Source: Candidatus Zixiibacteriota bacterium (lineage in GTDB: Bacteria; Zixibacteria; MSB-5A5; WJJR01). Taken from it: DNA of 64,000 bases. Positions within the stretch are counted from its first letter, which is position 1; every line of letters begins with the position of its first letter. The translations under genes were made by a program, and so were the position numbers. Where the stretch lies: the NCBI GenBank assembly GCA_036397555.1, contig DASWIS010000035.1, positions 1-64,000 on the forward strand, given 5' to 3'. This document shows positions 16,553-25,530 of this stretch, one piece after another. The notes under the pieces are model-generated. The model worked only from the letters and a program-made list of their open reading frames with translations, was not told where the DNA came from and did no database searches.

Positions 16553-16833
16553 CGGGTCAGCCCAAGGGCTGACACGCACAGAACCGGCACAAGCGGCCTG
16601 AGCAGCACCGATTCCGATTGAGGCGATGATAACCGAAACTGTCATGCTGTGCCCTGAGGTTCTCCCGCGTCAGCGGGAGAAGCGAACGGGCGAAGCATCT
16701 GCTTTTTCTGCGACCGATACAGTACGGGTCAGCCCAAGGGCTGACCCGAACAGAACCACACCGTTGACGGGAACAACCGGGGATGCTCGGCTCGTAAGAG
16801 ATGACAGTGCGGGTCAGCCCTTGGGCTGACCCG
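16553..16833. repeat. Intergenic palindromes GGTCAGCCC-AA/TT-GGGCTGACC and an ~80-bp direct repeat
   Basis: The 391-bp gap 16513-16903 holds three palindromes, at 16553-16574, 16725-16748 and 16810-16833. The last two begin an imperfect direct repeat of about 80 bp that continues GAACAGAACCACACCGTT and ends near TCGGCTCGTAAGAGA or its variant. The same core occurs at 10333-10350, 10628-10645 and 21287-21306. It behaves like a REP-type extragenic palindrome. Nothing else is visible in the gap. Confidence 0.8.
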
Positions 16834-16903
16834 AACAGAATCACACCGTTCACGGGAACAATCACATAGATTCGGCTTGTAGGAGACTGTGAGGGTAGGT
16901 GCA

Positions 16904-17083
16904 ATGAAACGTTGGCATTGGTGGCTGATCGGCGTTGTCATGACGGCGGGCGCTCTGGCGCTGCTGATCGTGTTCTGGCCGAAGGTCTACGAATGCGGCC
17001 AGCGCTATGTCGAGCGCGGCCGCCAGAGGCGTCACCGCATCGCTCCCGGCGATGAAGGCGACGACTTTGCCGAAGCGGCGTGA
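16904..17083 (+). CDS. Small single-pass membrane protein
   Basis: This 59-residue protein has one transmembrane helix (about residues 5-24, WWLIGVVMTAGALALLIVFW). A basic stretch follows (RYVERGRQRRHR), then an acidic C-terminus (GDEGDDFAEAA). An in-frame GTG lies 15 bp upstream, but the ATG at 16904 has a GAGGGTAGGT stretch in front of it. It resembles no family I can name. It is 180 bp upstream of the E1 dehydrogenase. Confidence 0.45.
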   Translation: MKRWHWWLIGVVMTAGALALLIVFWPKVYECGQRYVERGRQRRHRIAPGDEGDDFAEAA

Positions 17084-17262
17084 CGTGCGCCGTGTTGCCG
17101 CGGCTTAACCTGTTGCCACAGGACAGGATGGAGTTGCCGTACATTGCCGCGCCGCTCAAAATGACGTTGCCTGTCCGCCCCTTGAACGCTATCCTTGAGC
17201 GGGTGTTGAGCGGGGGCCGGCATCAGTTCCGACCGTTTGGATTCACCGAAGTCAGGAGGACC

Positions 17263-19434
17263 ATGAACTCGACCACCACGGACATTGCTACACCCCGGCG
17301 CCAATCGCAGCAGTCCGGTTCGGGGACTTCGCACAAACTCACCGACGAGCAGTTGCTCCTGCTCTATCGCTGGATCTACACCTCGCGCCGTGTCGACGAC
17401 ATGGAACGCAAACTCAAGGCGCAGTCGCGTGTGTTCTTCCAGATTTCCGGCGCGGGGCACGAGGCGGTGCTCGCCGCGCTCGGATTGGTCGTGCGACCGA
17501 AAGTCGACTGGTTCTACTGCTACTACCGCGACCGCGCGCTGGTGCTGCCCTTGGGCTACACAGCCGGGGAAATGCTGATGGACGCAGTCGGCGCGGCCGA
17601 GTCGTCATCGGGCGGACGCCAGATGCCCTCGCACTGGTCGATCCCGCGCGTCAACGTGGTCAGCAAGTCGTCGTGCACCGGCACCCAGTTTTTGCAATCG
17701 GTCGGCTGCGCGCAGGCCGGACGCTACCTCAACAGCACCGAGGCGATCTCGGCGCGCGACATCCCGCACGACGCCGAAGAGATTACGGTCGTTACGGGCG
17801 GTGACGGCACCACCTCGGAGGGCGAATTCTTCGAGGCGATCAATGTCGCCTGCCTGAAGACGCCGTTGGGGCAGCTTCCGGTGCTGTTTGTGATCGAAGA
17901 CAACGGCTATGCGATCTCGGTCCCCAAACACCAGCAGACCGCCGGCGGTTCGATCTCGAAGTTCTTAAGCGGCCTGTCCGATCAGGGATTGTTGGAAATC
18001 CGCGAAGTCGACGGCTGCGACCCGATCGAGTGCTACGAGACGTTTCGCGAAGTCGAACCCATTTTGCGCAGAGAGCGGCGCCCGGTCCTGGTGCATGCGC
18101 ATGTGATCCGTCCGTATTCGCATTCCGAGTCCGATGACGAACGGGCCTACAAGACCGAACAGATGCGCCAGAAGGAGCAGCAGCGCGATCCGTTCAAGAA
18201 CTTCCCGTTGTATCTGAAGGAACACCGTGTCGCCACCGAACAGCAGCTCGAGACGATCCGCAACGAAGTCGACGCCGAGATCTCCGAAGGCGCCGAGAAG
18301 GCGGTCCGCGCCGCGCGCCCCGACAAAGACTCGATTCCGCTCTATGTGACTTCGCCGACGGTCGATGCTTCCTCGGATGCGTTTGCAGTCGCACCGAAGT
18401 TTGACGACGAGGACGTCTCGATCATCCAGGGCATCAATCGCACGTTGAAAGATGAGATGAAACGCAATCCCGCCATTCTCGTTTTCGGTGAGGATGTCGC
18501 CGATGTCGGTTTCACCGAGTTGATCGACCAGGTCCCCGGCAAGGGCGGCGTGTTTAAGGCGACGGCCGGGCTGCAACGGACGCATGGTCCCAACCGCGTC
18601 TACAATTCGCAGTTGGCCGAGGCAACCATCGTCGGCACCGCGACCGGGATGGCGACTCGCGGGATCAAGCCGGTCTGCGAAGTGCAATTCGCCGATTATC
18701 TCTGGCCGGCGATGATGCAGTTGGTCAACGAGACATCCAAGATGCGCTGGCGCTCATTTAATGGTTTCGGCGCGGCCGCGGTCATTCGTATCGCGACCGG
18801 CGGATACTTAGGCGGCTCCGGCGCAGTCTATCACTCGCAGTCGATCGAGGGCACCTTTGCACATTTCCCCGGATTCCTCGTTGCGATCCCATCCAACGCG
18901 CTGGACGCCTGCGGGCTGCTGCGCACCGCGATGCGCTGCGAAGACCCGGTGCTGTTCCTCGAACACAAACGGCTCTACCGTCAACCCGCACTGAAATCAA
19001 AATATCCCGGTCCCGACTTTACGATTCCATTCGGACGCGGCAACAAACTCACCGAGGGCGACGATCTGTTAATCGTCAGTTGGGGCGCAACGGTCCCCAA
19101 AGCAGTAACGGTTGCGCGCGCACTCGCCAAAGAAGACATCAGTGTCGAGATCATCGACCTGCGCACTGTGCTGCCGTGGGATCATGACATGGTCGGCGAG
19201 TCGGTCAAACGCATCGGCAAAGTCCTCGTGGTCCACGAAGACGTCAAGTTCATGGGCTTCGGCGCGGAAGTCTCCGCCTGGATCACCGAGAACTGCTTCG
19301 AGCATCTCGATGCTCCGGTGCGACGGGTCGGCGCGGCCTTCACGCCGGTCTCCTACGGTCCCGAAGCGGAGACCTACATCCTCCCGCAGGATGGCTGGAT
19401 CGAAGAAGCGGCGCGGGAATTGATCGCGTATTAG
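17263..19434 (+). CDS. Fused 2-oxoacid dehydrogenase E1 alpha-beta subunit (branched-chain/pyruvate type)
   Basis: This 723-residue protein joins the two E1 subunits in one chain. The alpha half (about 30-360) carries the thiamine diphosphate motif starting GGDGTTSEG (GDG at 180-182) and ending in EDNGYAISVP. The beta half (about 380-723) starts DEDVSIIQGINRTL and has FGEDVADVGF, GKGGVFKAT, NSQLAEATIVG and the C-terminal transketolase domain (VSWGATVPKAV). It decarboxylates a 2-oxoacid and passes the acyl group to an E2 lipoyl protein. E2 and E3 are not in the window, so pyruvate versus branched-chain substrate is open. AGGAGGACC before the ATG at 17263 selects this start over an earlier in-frame one. 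Confidence 0.88.
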   Translation: MNSTTTDIATPRRQSQQSGSGTSHKLTDEQLLLLYRWIYTSRRVDDMERKLKAQSRVFFQISGAGHEAVLAALGLVVRPKVDWFYCYYRDRALVLPLGYTAGEMLMDAVGAAESSSGGRQMPSHWSIPRVNVVSKSSCTGTQFLQSVGCAQAGRYLNSTEAISARDIPHDAEEITVVTGGDGTTSEGEFFEAINVACLKTPLGQLPVLFVIEDNGYAISVPKHQQTAGGSISKFLSGLSDQGLLEIREVDGCDPIECYETFREVEPILRRERRPVLVHAHVIRPYSHSESDDERAYKTEQMRQKEQQRDPFKNFPLYLKEHRVATEQQLETIRNEVDAEISEGAEKAVRAARPDKDSIPLYVTSPTVDASSDAFAVAPKFDDEDVSIIQGINRTLKDEMKRNPAILVFGEDVADVGFTELIDQVPGKGGVFKATAGLQRTHGPNRVYNSQLAEATIVGTATGMATRGIKPVCEVQFADYLWPAMMQLVNETSKMRWRSFNGFGAAAVIRIATGGYLGGSGAVYHSQSIEGTFAHFPGFLVAIPSNALDACGLLRTAMRCEDPVLFLEHKRLYRQPALKSKYPGPDFTIPFGRGNKLTEGDDLLIVSWGATVPKAVTVARALAKEDISVEIIDLRTVLPWDHDMVGESVKRIGKVLVVHEDVKFMGFGAEVSAWITENCFEHLDAPVRRVGAAFTPVSYGPEAETYILPQDGWIEEAARELIAY

Positions 19435-19467
19435 ATCACACATTCCAATCACAGAATGCATTTGCAG

Positions 19468-19658
19468 GGGCGCGGTCACCGCGCCCTTTTCCGTGGTGTC
19501 CAACGAATGGGGCGGGGAGACCCCGCCCCTACAGATTGCTATCAGCAGGCGCGGTTTCAAACCCGCCCTTTTGCGTTTCTTGTCGTATTCGTAGGGGCAC
19601 GGCGTGCCGTGCCCAGTGCTTTTGTGTTCTATTGGCGAGGGCACGGCTCGCCGTGCCC
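19468..19658. repeat. Cluster of four GC-rich perfect or near-perfect palindromes
   Basis: Palindromes lie at 19468-19486 (GGGCGCGGTCACCGCGCCC), 19509-19529, 19594-19614 (core GGCACGGCGTGCCGTGCC) and 19639-19658. They fill the 283-bp gap between the convergent E1 and membrane-protein genes, where they may also stop transcription. One more GGCACGGCGTGCCGTGCC occurs at 41938-41958. Confidence 0.75.
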
Positions 19659-19717
19659 CTACACACTCTATGACTCGGGCCCTGACGATCCCGTCCGGGT
19701 CACGCATCGTCCCCACT

Positions 19718-20251
19718 TCAGTTCTTGGGCACATCCGCAGTCGTCCCGGGAAACGAAACACTGATCGCCCGAACCGAAGATGCGTAACCCACGAATCCCA
19801 TCGCCACACGAATCCAGTCCCAACTGACCCACTGACGAACCATTTCGGCAACTTCCGCAGGGTCTTGGATCGCCCCGGGGAACCCCTGCGCAACAGCCCA
19901 CAGGGCCGCATTGCGCGGCCAGAATGCGGAAACCGTGAAGATCAGTATTGCCAGCATCATGATTGCCGGCAGAATGAGCCAGATGCGATACCTCCACGGC
20001 GTTTGCCATCCGGTGATCAGGGCGGCGAATGAGCATAGTAGCAGCGCGACCGAACTCGGAAAGAAATACTCGCCCGTGTCGACCGGGAAATGGGGCCCGT
20101 AGGGCAACAGGTTGAGCGATTCGGGAGGTGAGGCGCTCCACGCGCCGACCAGCACGCGCAGGTCAAACAGTTTGCCGCCGACCAATACGCCCCAAGCAAG
20201 TACAGAGATCCAAAGCAATGTCCGAGTCGATCTTGCGCGCCATGACATCAT
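19718..20251 (-). CDS. Four-helix integral membrane protein, DUF1772-like
   Basis: The 177-residue protein has hydrophobic segments at about 10-30, 65-85, 90-112 and 145-165. The pattern of a first helix with GGKLFDLRV, a periplasmic loop, and a last helix preceded by WVSWDWIRVAMG recalls DUF1772/anthrone-oxygenase-like proteins. The match is by eye and not firm. An ACGGAGGAC sequence lies just upstream of the start. Function unknown. Confidence 0.55.
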   Translation of the reverse strand: MMSWRARSTRTLLWISVLAWGVLVGGKLFDLRVLVGAWSASPPESLNLLPYGPHFPVDTGEYFFPSSVALLLCSFAALITGWQTPWRYRIWLILPAIMMLAILIFTVSAFWPRNAALWAVAQGFPGAIQDPAEVAEMVRQWVSWDWIRVAMGFVGYASSVRAISVSFPGTTADVPKN

Positions 20252-20439
20252 GTCCTCCGTAGCAAACGTTGCCTTCGTTGTGGCCCAGACCCCCGGACCG
20301 TCCCGAGCAAAGTCGAGGGATCAGGGCTCGCGTAACCCACGTTCGAACGAGCACAATGCATGCCCTGACGAGGGCGTCAGGGCCACAAATCCGCGCCCTT
20401 TTCTATGTGCAGTATCATGAGGGGGTGGCCCGGACCTTG

Positions 20440-20611
20440 GGGAGTGTTGTAAAACCCATTGGAACCCACATTATCGAGTTTCATGGGAATAATCATTCGG
20501 GTCATTCCGAGCGAAGCGAGGAATCTCCAACGCGCTGTCGGCGGCCACGCGCGCATCGAGACCCCTCGCTCCGCTCGGGGTGACATCAAATTGGGCCTTT
20601 TCAACACGCCC
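20440..20611. repeat. MITE-like palindromic element, copy 2 (inverted)
   Basis: This is about 172 bp and largely the reverse complement of the element at 262-441. It starts GGGAGTGTTGTAAAACCCA and ends GGGCCTTTTCAACACGCCC, and retains the nested GAGCGAAGCGAGG / CCTCGCTCCGCTC pair. It sits inside a further inverted pair, GGCCCGGACCTTGGGG and CCCCAAGGTCCAGGCC. The remainder of the 421-bp gap 20252-20672 holds no gene I can support. Confidence 0.75.
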
Positions 20612-20672
20612 CAAGGTCCAGGCCACGCAGGTAGTCAAACGTTTATTCTCAGAAGACACACATTAGTGTGAT

Positions 20673-21233
20673 CTAATACCCGCCCCCCGCCATCATCTGC
20701 TCCATCTCCTCCCGCGTGGGGATGGTCGAGCCGCAGACGCGGACGGACGGAGACTTGGCGAAGACGTCGGGCGGGACCGAGGGGCCTTTGGCTTTGCAGT
20801 GTTCGTTGAAGACGCGCACCAGATCGTAGGCGACCATGCGGGCGGTGCGTCCTTCGATCATGTGGCGGTGCATCGCGTAAACGAGGTTGCCGTCTTTGAA
20901 CAGGAAAATCGAGGGAGACGAGGGCGGCTGCTCGGGCAAGAACTCGCGGGCACGCTGCGTCGCCTCGCGGTCTTGTCCGGCAAAGACAGTATAACTGTGG
21001 TCGGGGATAACCGAGTTCTGCAGCGCCAGAGCGACACCGGGGCGCGCGTTGCCCGCAGCACAGCCGCAGACCGAATTGACCACCAACAGCGTCGTCCCGC
21101 CCTTCTGCTCAAACGCCTCCGCGACGGCCTGAGGCGTCGACAACTCCCGCACATTGACGTGCGTGAGTTCCGTGCGCATGGCGTCGAGGATGCGCGTGAT
21201 TTCATCCGACGTGTAAATCGGCATGTCGCTCAT
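20673..21233 (-). CDS. Bacilliredoxin, BrxA/BrxB (YphP/YqiW) family
   Basis: This 186-residue protein has a thioredoxin-like fold with the family CGC motif in VVNSVCGCAAGNARPG near residues 54-58, followed by VFAGQDREAT and SPSIFLFKDGNLVYAMHRH. The family removes bacillithiol from oxidised proteins in Firmicutes. In other phyla it is common although bacillithiol synthesis is patchy, so the low-molecular-weight thiol used here is unknown. The C-terminal tail (about 150-186) has an extra Cys (VRVCGST) and ends MAGGGY. It lies downstream of, and on the same strand as, the SUF genes. Confidence 0.85.
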   Translation of the reverse strand: MSDMPIYTSDEITRILDAMRTELTHVNVRELSTPQAVAEAFEQKGGTTLLVVNSVCGCAAGNARPGVALALQNSVIPDHSYTVFAGQDREATQRAREFLPEQPPSSPSIFLFKDGNLVYAMHRHMIEGRTARMVAYDLVRVFNEHCKAKGPSVPPDVFAKSPSVRVCGSTIPTREEMEQMMAGGGY

Positions 21234-21286
21234 GCAATCATCACCCTTTCATTAACAACAACCCTCTACAGATCGCGTTCCGTGCT

Positions 21287-21306
21287 GGTCAGCCCAAGGG
21301 CTGACC
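21287..21306. repeat. Extragenic palindrome GGTCAGCCCAAGGGCTGACC
   Basis: This is a perfect 20-bp inverted repeat of the family described at 16553-16833. It lies in the 199-bp gap between the bacilliredoxin and the small acidic protein gene. Confidence 0.8.
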
Positions 21307-21432
21307 GGCACACCAAGTCATTATGAGGCCCGGACCAAGGTCGCCGCCACACGCTGCATCAAGCCGGATCGCAGCCCAGCGTGACGGGGCAAAGCCCAGT
21401 ACTGTTCACCCGCGTAGTCCCATGAACACTAC

Positions 21433-21732
21433 TCAATCGGATTCGGCCATCTCCGAGAGCTGGTTGAGCAGTTCGCGGACTTGCATGACGGCCGCGTGAG
21501 GATTGTTGTTGGCTTCTTCCTTCGCGATCGCCTCTTCGATCCCTTCACCGATCTCCTCGATCAATTCTTCCATGTCCGACTGCGACAACGAACCGCTCTG
21601 GTAATCATTCTCGGCCTGCACTACGCGATCGATCAGCTCTCGGCCTTCGCCGATCGGCATCTCGACATTGGCCAGCGCCTCATGCAGCAGATCGTGAATC
21701 TGCATCAAGACCGCACTGACGGATGAACTCAC
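21433..21732 (-). CDS. Small acidic helical protein
   Basis: This 99-residue protein is strongly acidic with predicted helices throughout (QIHDLLHEALANVEMP, MEELIEEIGEGIEEAIAKEE). It has no Cys, signal peptide or membrane segment. It lies 44 bp downstream of the DUF59 gene on the same strand, so it may be the last gene of the SUF transcript. I do not recognise a family. Confidence 0.5.
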   Translation of the reverse strand: MSSSVSAVLMQIHDLLHEALANVEMPIGEGRELIDRVVQAENDYQSGSLSQSDMEELIEEIGEGIEEAIAKEEANNNPHAAVMQVRELLNQLSEMAESD

Positions 21733-21776
21733 GACACCCCCCCGTGAAAGTGGTTCAACATACGCAATGGCATGTC

Positions 21777-22088
21777 CTACCAGATCCCCAGCTTGTCCTT
21801 GATCTCATCGGTCGCCATCGTGCGCGGATCCCACGGCGGGTCCCAGACGACCCGGACTTCGGCCGTATCGACGCCGGGCAGATTGGCGACTGTCTGGCGC
21901 ACGTCGTTGACCAGTTGCGGCCCATAGGGGCACGCGGGCGTGGTCAGCGTCATGCGCACCGACACATTGCGTCCGTCGTTGTCCAAGTCAACACCGTATA
22001 TCAGCCCCAGATCGGCGACGCTCAGCCGGATTTCGGGGTCGATCACGCCCTTGAGCGCCTCGCGGACGATGTCTTCGTTGACGATCAC
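21777..22088 (-). CDS. DUF59 / MIP18 family protein, SufT-like
   Basis: The 103-residue protein is a single DUF59 domain: VIDPEIRLSVADLGLIYGV, then LTTPACPYGPQLVNDV with the conserved Cys near residue 54, and VVWDPPWDPRTM. Such proteins assist maturation or delivery of iron-sulfur clusters. Its start overlaps the end of sufU by 4 bp, so it is translationally coupled to the SUF operon. Confidence 0.85.
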   Translation of the reverse strand: MIVNEDIVREALKGVIDPEIRLSVADLGLIYGVDLDNDGRNVSVRMTLTTPACPYGPQLVNDVRQTVANLPGVDTAEVRVVWDPPWDPRTMATDEIKDKLGIW

Positions 22089-22588
22089 GAATTCCCCTCT
22101 TCGGTCACGGTGACGCCGGTCGACGGATCATCCCCCAGTTCGACACGTCTCAGAGCATCGTCCATGGTCACCCAGGCCAGCAGGGCGCATTTGACGCGCA
22201 CCGGGAAATTGCGGACACCTTCCAGAGCATCCAGGTCGCCCATATCCAGATCGGCCGGAGCGGGCCGGCCATGCATGATGCCGCGGAAGGCCTCCCCCAG
22301 CGCGTGCGCCTCGGAGATCGTTTTGCCGGGCAACAGCTCCGAAAGCATCGAGCCGGAGGCCATCGAGATCGCGCAGCCCTTGCCGTCGACGGCGACACCG
22401 GCGATCGTTTCACCATCGAGCTTTAAGCTGACGGTCAGCCGGTCGCCGCAGAGCGGATTGTATCCGGCGCGTGTCGCATCGATACGGTCCAGTGGATGCC
22501 GTCCGCGCGGCGAACGGTAATGATCGAGCACCGTATCGCGATACAGTGCGTCGAGCTCGACGTCCTCTTTGTTGAACACGTCAGCCAC
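22085..22588 (-). CDS. sufU: SufU, NifU-like iron-sulfur assembly protein / sulfur acceptor
   Basis: At 167 residues it has the SufU layout: LYRDTVLDHYRSPRGRHPL, NPLCGDRLTV (first Cys), DGKGCAISMASGSML (second Cys) and VKCALLAWVTM (third Cys). An insertion of about 18 residues before the third Cys separates SufU from IscU. In Gram-positive systems SufU binds zinc and accepts sulfur from SufS. It overlaps sufS by 8 bp and the DUF59 gene by 4 bp. Confidence 0.9.
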   Translation of the reverse strand: MADVFNKEDVELDALYRDTVLDHYRSPRGRHPLDRIDATRAGYNPLCGDRLTVSLKLDGETIAGVAVDGKGCAISMASGSMLSELLPGKTISEAHALGEAFRGIMHGRPAPADLDMGDLDALEGVRNFPVRVKCALLAWVTMDDALRRVELGDDPSTGVTVTEEGNS

Positions 22589-23858
22589 GGCTCAGATACT
22601 CCCCCGCGAACTGGAGCGCATCGACGAGGCGGTCGACATCCTCGCGGTTGTTGTAGACATAAAAACTCGCGCGCAAGGTGGCGCTCTGGCCGAGCCGTTC
22701 CATCAATGGCTGCGCGCAGTGATGCCCGGCGCGCACCGCCACCCCGCGCCGGTCCAGAATAGTGGCGAGATCGTGCGCGTGCAGCGTGTTGTGCACGAAT
22801 GAAACGACTCCTGCCTGCCGCTCGGGGTCGGACGGGCCGAAAATGCGAAGCTCCGGCAGCTCGCCGAGTCGATCCAGGGCATAACGTGTCAGCTCACGCT
22901 CGTGACGGCGGACTGCATCCATTCCCAACGATTCCAGATAGTCGATGGCGGCGCCAAATCCGACGACGTCGGCAAAGTTGGGTGTGCCCGCTTCGAACCT
23001 CCACGGCAAATCATTCCAAGTCGCGCCTTCGAAAGTCACGGTGCGGATCATGTCGCCGCCGCCCAAGACCGGCTCAAGACGTTCCAACAACGCGCGTTTG
23101 CCATAGAGAACACCGACTCCGGTCGGTCCCAGCATCTTGTGCGATGAGAAGGCGATAAAGTCGGCATCCCAATCGGCAACGTCGACGCGGGTATGCGGCA
23201 CTGCCTGCGCGGCATCGACGATCACCAATGCGCCGTCGTCGTGGGCGCGGCGCGCGATCTCGGCAATCGGATTGATCGTTCCCAGGACATTGGAGACAGC
23301 GGTCAACGACACGACCTTGGTGCGCGATGTGAACCGCGTATCCCATTGCCTCAGATCCAGACATCCGTCATCGGTGATCGGCAGGAACCGAACGACCGCG
23401 CCAGTGCGCTTGGCGATCAGATACCAAGGCACCAGATTGCTGTGGTGCTCCATTTCGGACAGCAGGATTTCGTCGCCGGGCACAAGATTGGCCGCGCCCC
23501 ACGATTGCGCGACCAGATTGATCCCCTCTGTCGTGTTGCGCGTAAAGACGATCTCTTCGGTCTGTTTGGCTCCGATCAGACGGACGACTTTTTTGCGCAC
23601 ACCCTCGTATTTGTCGGTCGCCTGCGCGGAGAGCGCGTAAACCCCGCGGTGGACATTGGCGTTGGTCGTGCGATAGAACTCGGAAATCGTATCGATGACC
23701 GCATGGGGCTTTTGCGATGTCGCCGCGCTGTCGAGATAGACCAGCGGACTGCCGTGGATCGAACGCGACAGAATCGGAAAATCGGCGCGGACTTTGGCGA
23801 CGTCGTAGGCCGCCTGCGGTTCTGCCGGACGTGGCATTTTTGCCGTCAGGGTCGTCAC
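22581..23858 (-). CDS. sufS: Cysteine desulfurase SufS
   Basis: The 425-residue group II cysteine desulfurase has YLDSAATSQKPHAVID, the PLP lysine in FSSHKMLGPTGVGVLYGK, and the catalytic cysteine in RAGHHCAQPLMERLG. It mobilises persulfide sulfur from cysteine for transfer to SufU. The extra N-terminal ~20 residues before DVAKVRADFPIL are unremarkable. It overlaps the Rieske gene by 4 bp and sufU by 8 bp. Confidence 0.93.
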   Translation of the reverse strand: MTTLTAKMPRPAEPQAAYDVAKVRADFPILSRSIHGSPLVYLDSAATSQKPHAVIDTISEFYRTTNANVHRGVYALSAQATDKYEGVRKKVVRLIGAKQTEEIVFTRNTTEGINLVAQSWGAANLVPGDEILLSEMEHHSNLVPWYLIAKRTGAVVRFLPITDDGCLDLRQWDTRFTSRTKVVSLTAVSNVLGTINPIAEIARRAHDDGALVIVDAAQAVPHTRVDVADWDADFIAFSSHKMLGPTGVGVLYGKRALLERLEPVLGGGDMIRTVTFEGATWNDLPWRFEAGTPNFADVVGFGAAIDYLESLGMDAVRRHERELTRYALDRLGELPELRIFGPSDPERQAGVVSFVHNTLHAHDLATILDRRGVAVRAGHHCAQPLMERLGQSATLRASFYVYNNREDVDRLVDALQFAGEYLSRG

Positions 23859-24181
23859 GCGGCATCATCTCCCAAATCAACGAATATCTCGCCGTTGTCG
23901 ACACGCACGTCATAAGCACGGACCGGATAGGCCGCCGGCATGCGCAACACCGCGCCGGTGCGCACGTCGAAGCGCGCGCCGTGACGCGGGCATTCGATTG
24001 CGTGGCCGTACAATGTCCCGGCACCCAGGGGACCGTCGTCGTGTGTGCAGCGGTCGTCGACGACATGGATCGTCCCGCCGACGTTGCAGACCGCCAGCCG
24101 TGTGCCGGCGACCTCGACTACGCGCGCCTGTCCCACGGGGACATCGGCGACTTTGCCGAGACTGACCTCTGTCGACGGCAT
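23855..24181 (-). CDS. Rieske [2Fe-2S] ferredoxin within the SUF operon
   Basis: The 108-residue protein is a single Rieske domain with both ligand boxes: CTHDDGPLG (Cys-x-His) and CPRHGARFD (Cys-x-x-His). It has no membrane anchor and resembles the non-haem iron oxygenase ferredoxin type. Placed between sufD and sufS with short or overlapping junctions, it is probably an electron donor to, or client of, cluster assembly. Such a gene appears in some SUF operons, but its role is not established. Confidence 0.9.
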   Translation of the reverse strand: MPSTEVSLGKVADVPVGQARVVEVAGTRLAVCNVGGTIHVVDDRCTHDDGPLGAGTLYGHAIECPRHGARFDVRTGAVLRMPAAYPVRAYDVRVDNGEIFVDLGDDAA

Positions 24182-24183
24182 AC

Positions 24184-25530
24184 TCAGCGTTCCTCCAAAC
24201 GGCGGATAATCGTCGATCGCAGGCGCGATTGTGCAATGTCGGGGACATGCTGCACGATCGGCTCGATGAATCCTGCCACGATCAAGCGGATGGCCTCGGC
24301 GCGGTCGATCCCGCGCGATTCGCAGTAGAAAATTTCCTGCTCGTCGATGCGCCCGACCGTGGCCCCGTGCGAGCAGCGGACCTCGTTATTGAGAATCTCC
24401 AATTCGGGAATCGATTCGGCCTTCGCCTTCGGCGAGAGAATCAGGTTGCGGTTTTCCTGATATGCTTCGCAAAACGCCGACTTCTCATCGATCCGAATCA
24501 GGCCGGTATAGACCGAATCGGCATTGTCGCGAAGCGCAACCTTGAACTTCAGATCACTGCGCGTCCGACCGGAGGCGTGCCGGTGCACGGTGTGATGGTC
24601 GAAGCGCTGGCTTTGGTCGCCGATCGCCAGCCCGTAGATGTTGCTTTCACCGCCGGGCGCAGAGAGGATCGTGCCGCAATCGACTTTTGCCGAGGCGCCG
24701 CCCATCGACGTCATCACAACGTCGATGCGCGCATCCGAATCCAGGCGCGCGCGCTGGGTCATGTACGACGTCGTATTGCGATTCCAGTTTTGGATCGGTG
24801 CATAAGTGAAACGCGCGCCGCGTCCGACGAATGCCTCGACAATATGATGTGTGCGCTGCGGGATGGACGCCGCTGCACCGTCTCCGTATTCATCGATCAA
24901 CGTCAGCGACGCGCCTTCGTCGACTATTACGAGCAGCCGACCAGCGACGTCGGTGAGATGCACCGGCTGCGCCGTGACCAGGTGCACCGGACGCGACAAT
25001 TCCAGACCGCGCGGGACATAAACCAACAACCCGCCCGACCAGGCGGCATTGGTGAACGCTTCGAACTTCCCGAAGTCGGCGCCGATCAGCGACCCGAGAT
25101 GCTGCTGCACCAACTCCGGCTTCTGCCGCGCACCTTCGTGCAGGTCCATGATCAGCAGACCCGCGCGCGAGAGTTCCTCGTCGACCGCCGTCTTCCAGAC
25201 CAGACCTTCACGGATGTACGCGGCCGCCGCGACCGATTCCGGCCCGAGTTCGTCGGCGAGCACGGACGGAAATTCACGTTTCCCGGAAGCCGATGGTGCG
25301 GCGAGCGCCGCGGCACCATCTTGCGGGATGAACTGCTCGGGCGCCGTATAACGCCAAAGATGCGTGACGCGATCGGGCAGCGCTGAACCTGCGTATGCCG
25401 CCAAGGCATCCCGTCGGGCGCGCGTCAGCCACTCCGGCTCTCGGTAGAGCGCGGCGATCCGATCGAGAGTCGCGTCGCCGTTTGTCGGCACGGCTTTTGG
25501 TGTGGGACGCTGTTGTGTCAATGTCGCCAT
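24184..25530 (-). CDS. sufD: SufD, Fe-S cluster scaffold subunit
   Basis: This 448-residue protein has the SufD/SufB beta-helix core in residues 130-410 and the C-terminal signature EVRCSHGATVGRIDEQEIFY followed by CESRGI. SufD forms SufB2C2D-type or SufBC2D complexes that assemble clusters. Its ATG overlaps the sufB stop by one base (TAATG), which fits tight stoichiometry. Confidence 0.92.
   Translation of the reverse strand: MATLTQQRPTPKAVPTNGDATLDRIAALYREPEWLTRARRDALAAYAGSALPDRVTHLWRYTAPEQFIPQDGAAALAAPSASGKREFPSVLADELGPESVAAAAYIREGLVWKTAVDEELSRAGLLIMDLHEGARQKPELVQQHLGSLIGADFGKFEAFTNAAWSGGLLVYVPRGLELSRPVHLVTAQPVHLTDVAGRLLVIVDEGASLTLIDEYGDGAAASIPQRTHHIVEAFVGRGARFTYAPIQNWNRNTTSYMTQRARLDSDARIDVVMTSMGGASAKVDCGTILSAPGGESNIYGLAIGDQSQRFDHHTVHRHASGRTRSDLKFKVALRDNADSVYTGLIRIDEKSAFCEAYQENRNLILSPKAKAESIPELEILNNEVRCSHGATVGRIDEQEIFYCESRGIDRAEAIRLIVAGFIEPIVQHVPDIAQSRLRSTIIRRLEER

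Noticed and set aside
16557-16941. Short frames translating to VRVSPRADP-like peptides
   Set aside because: These come from the extragenic palindrome GGGTCAGCCC...; such peptides are a known false-gene artefact of these repeats.
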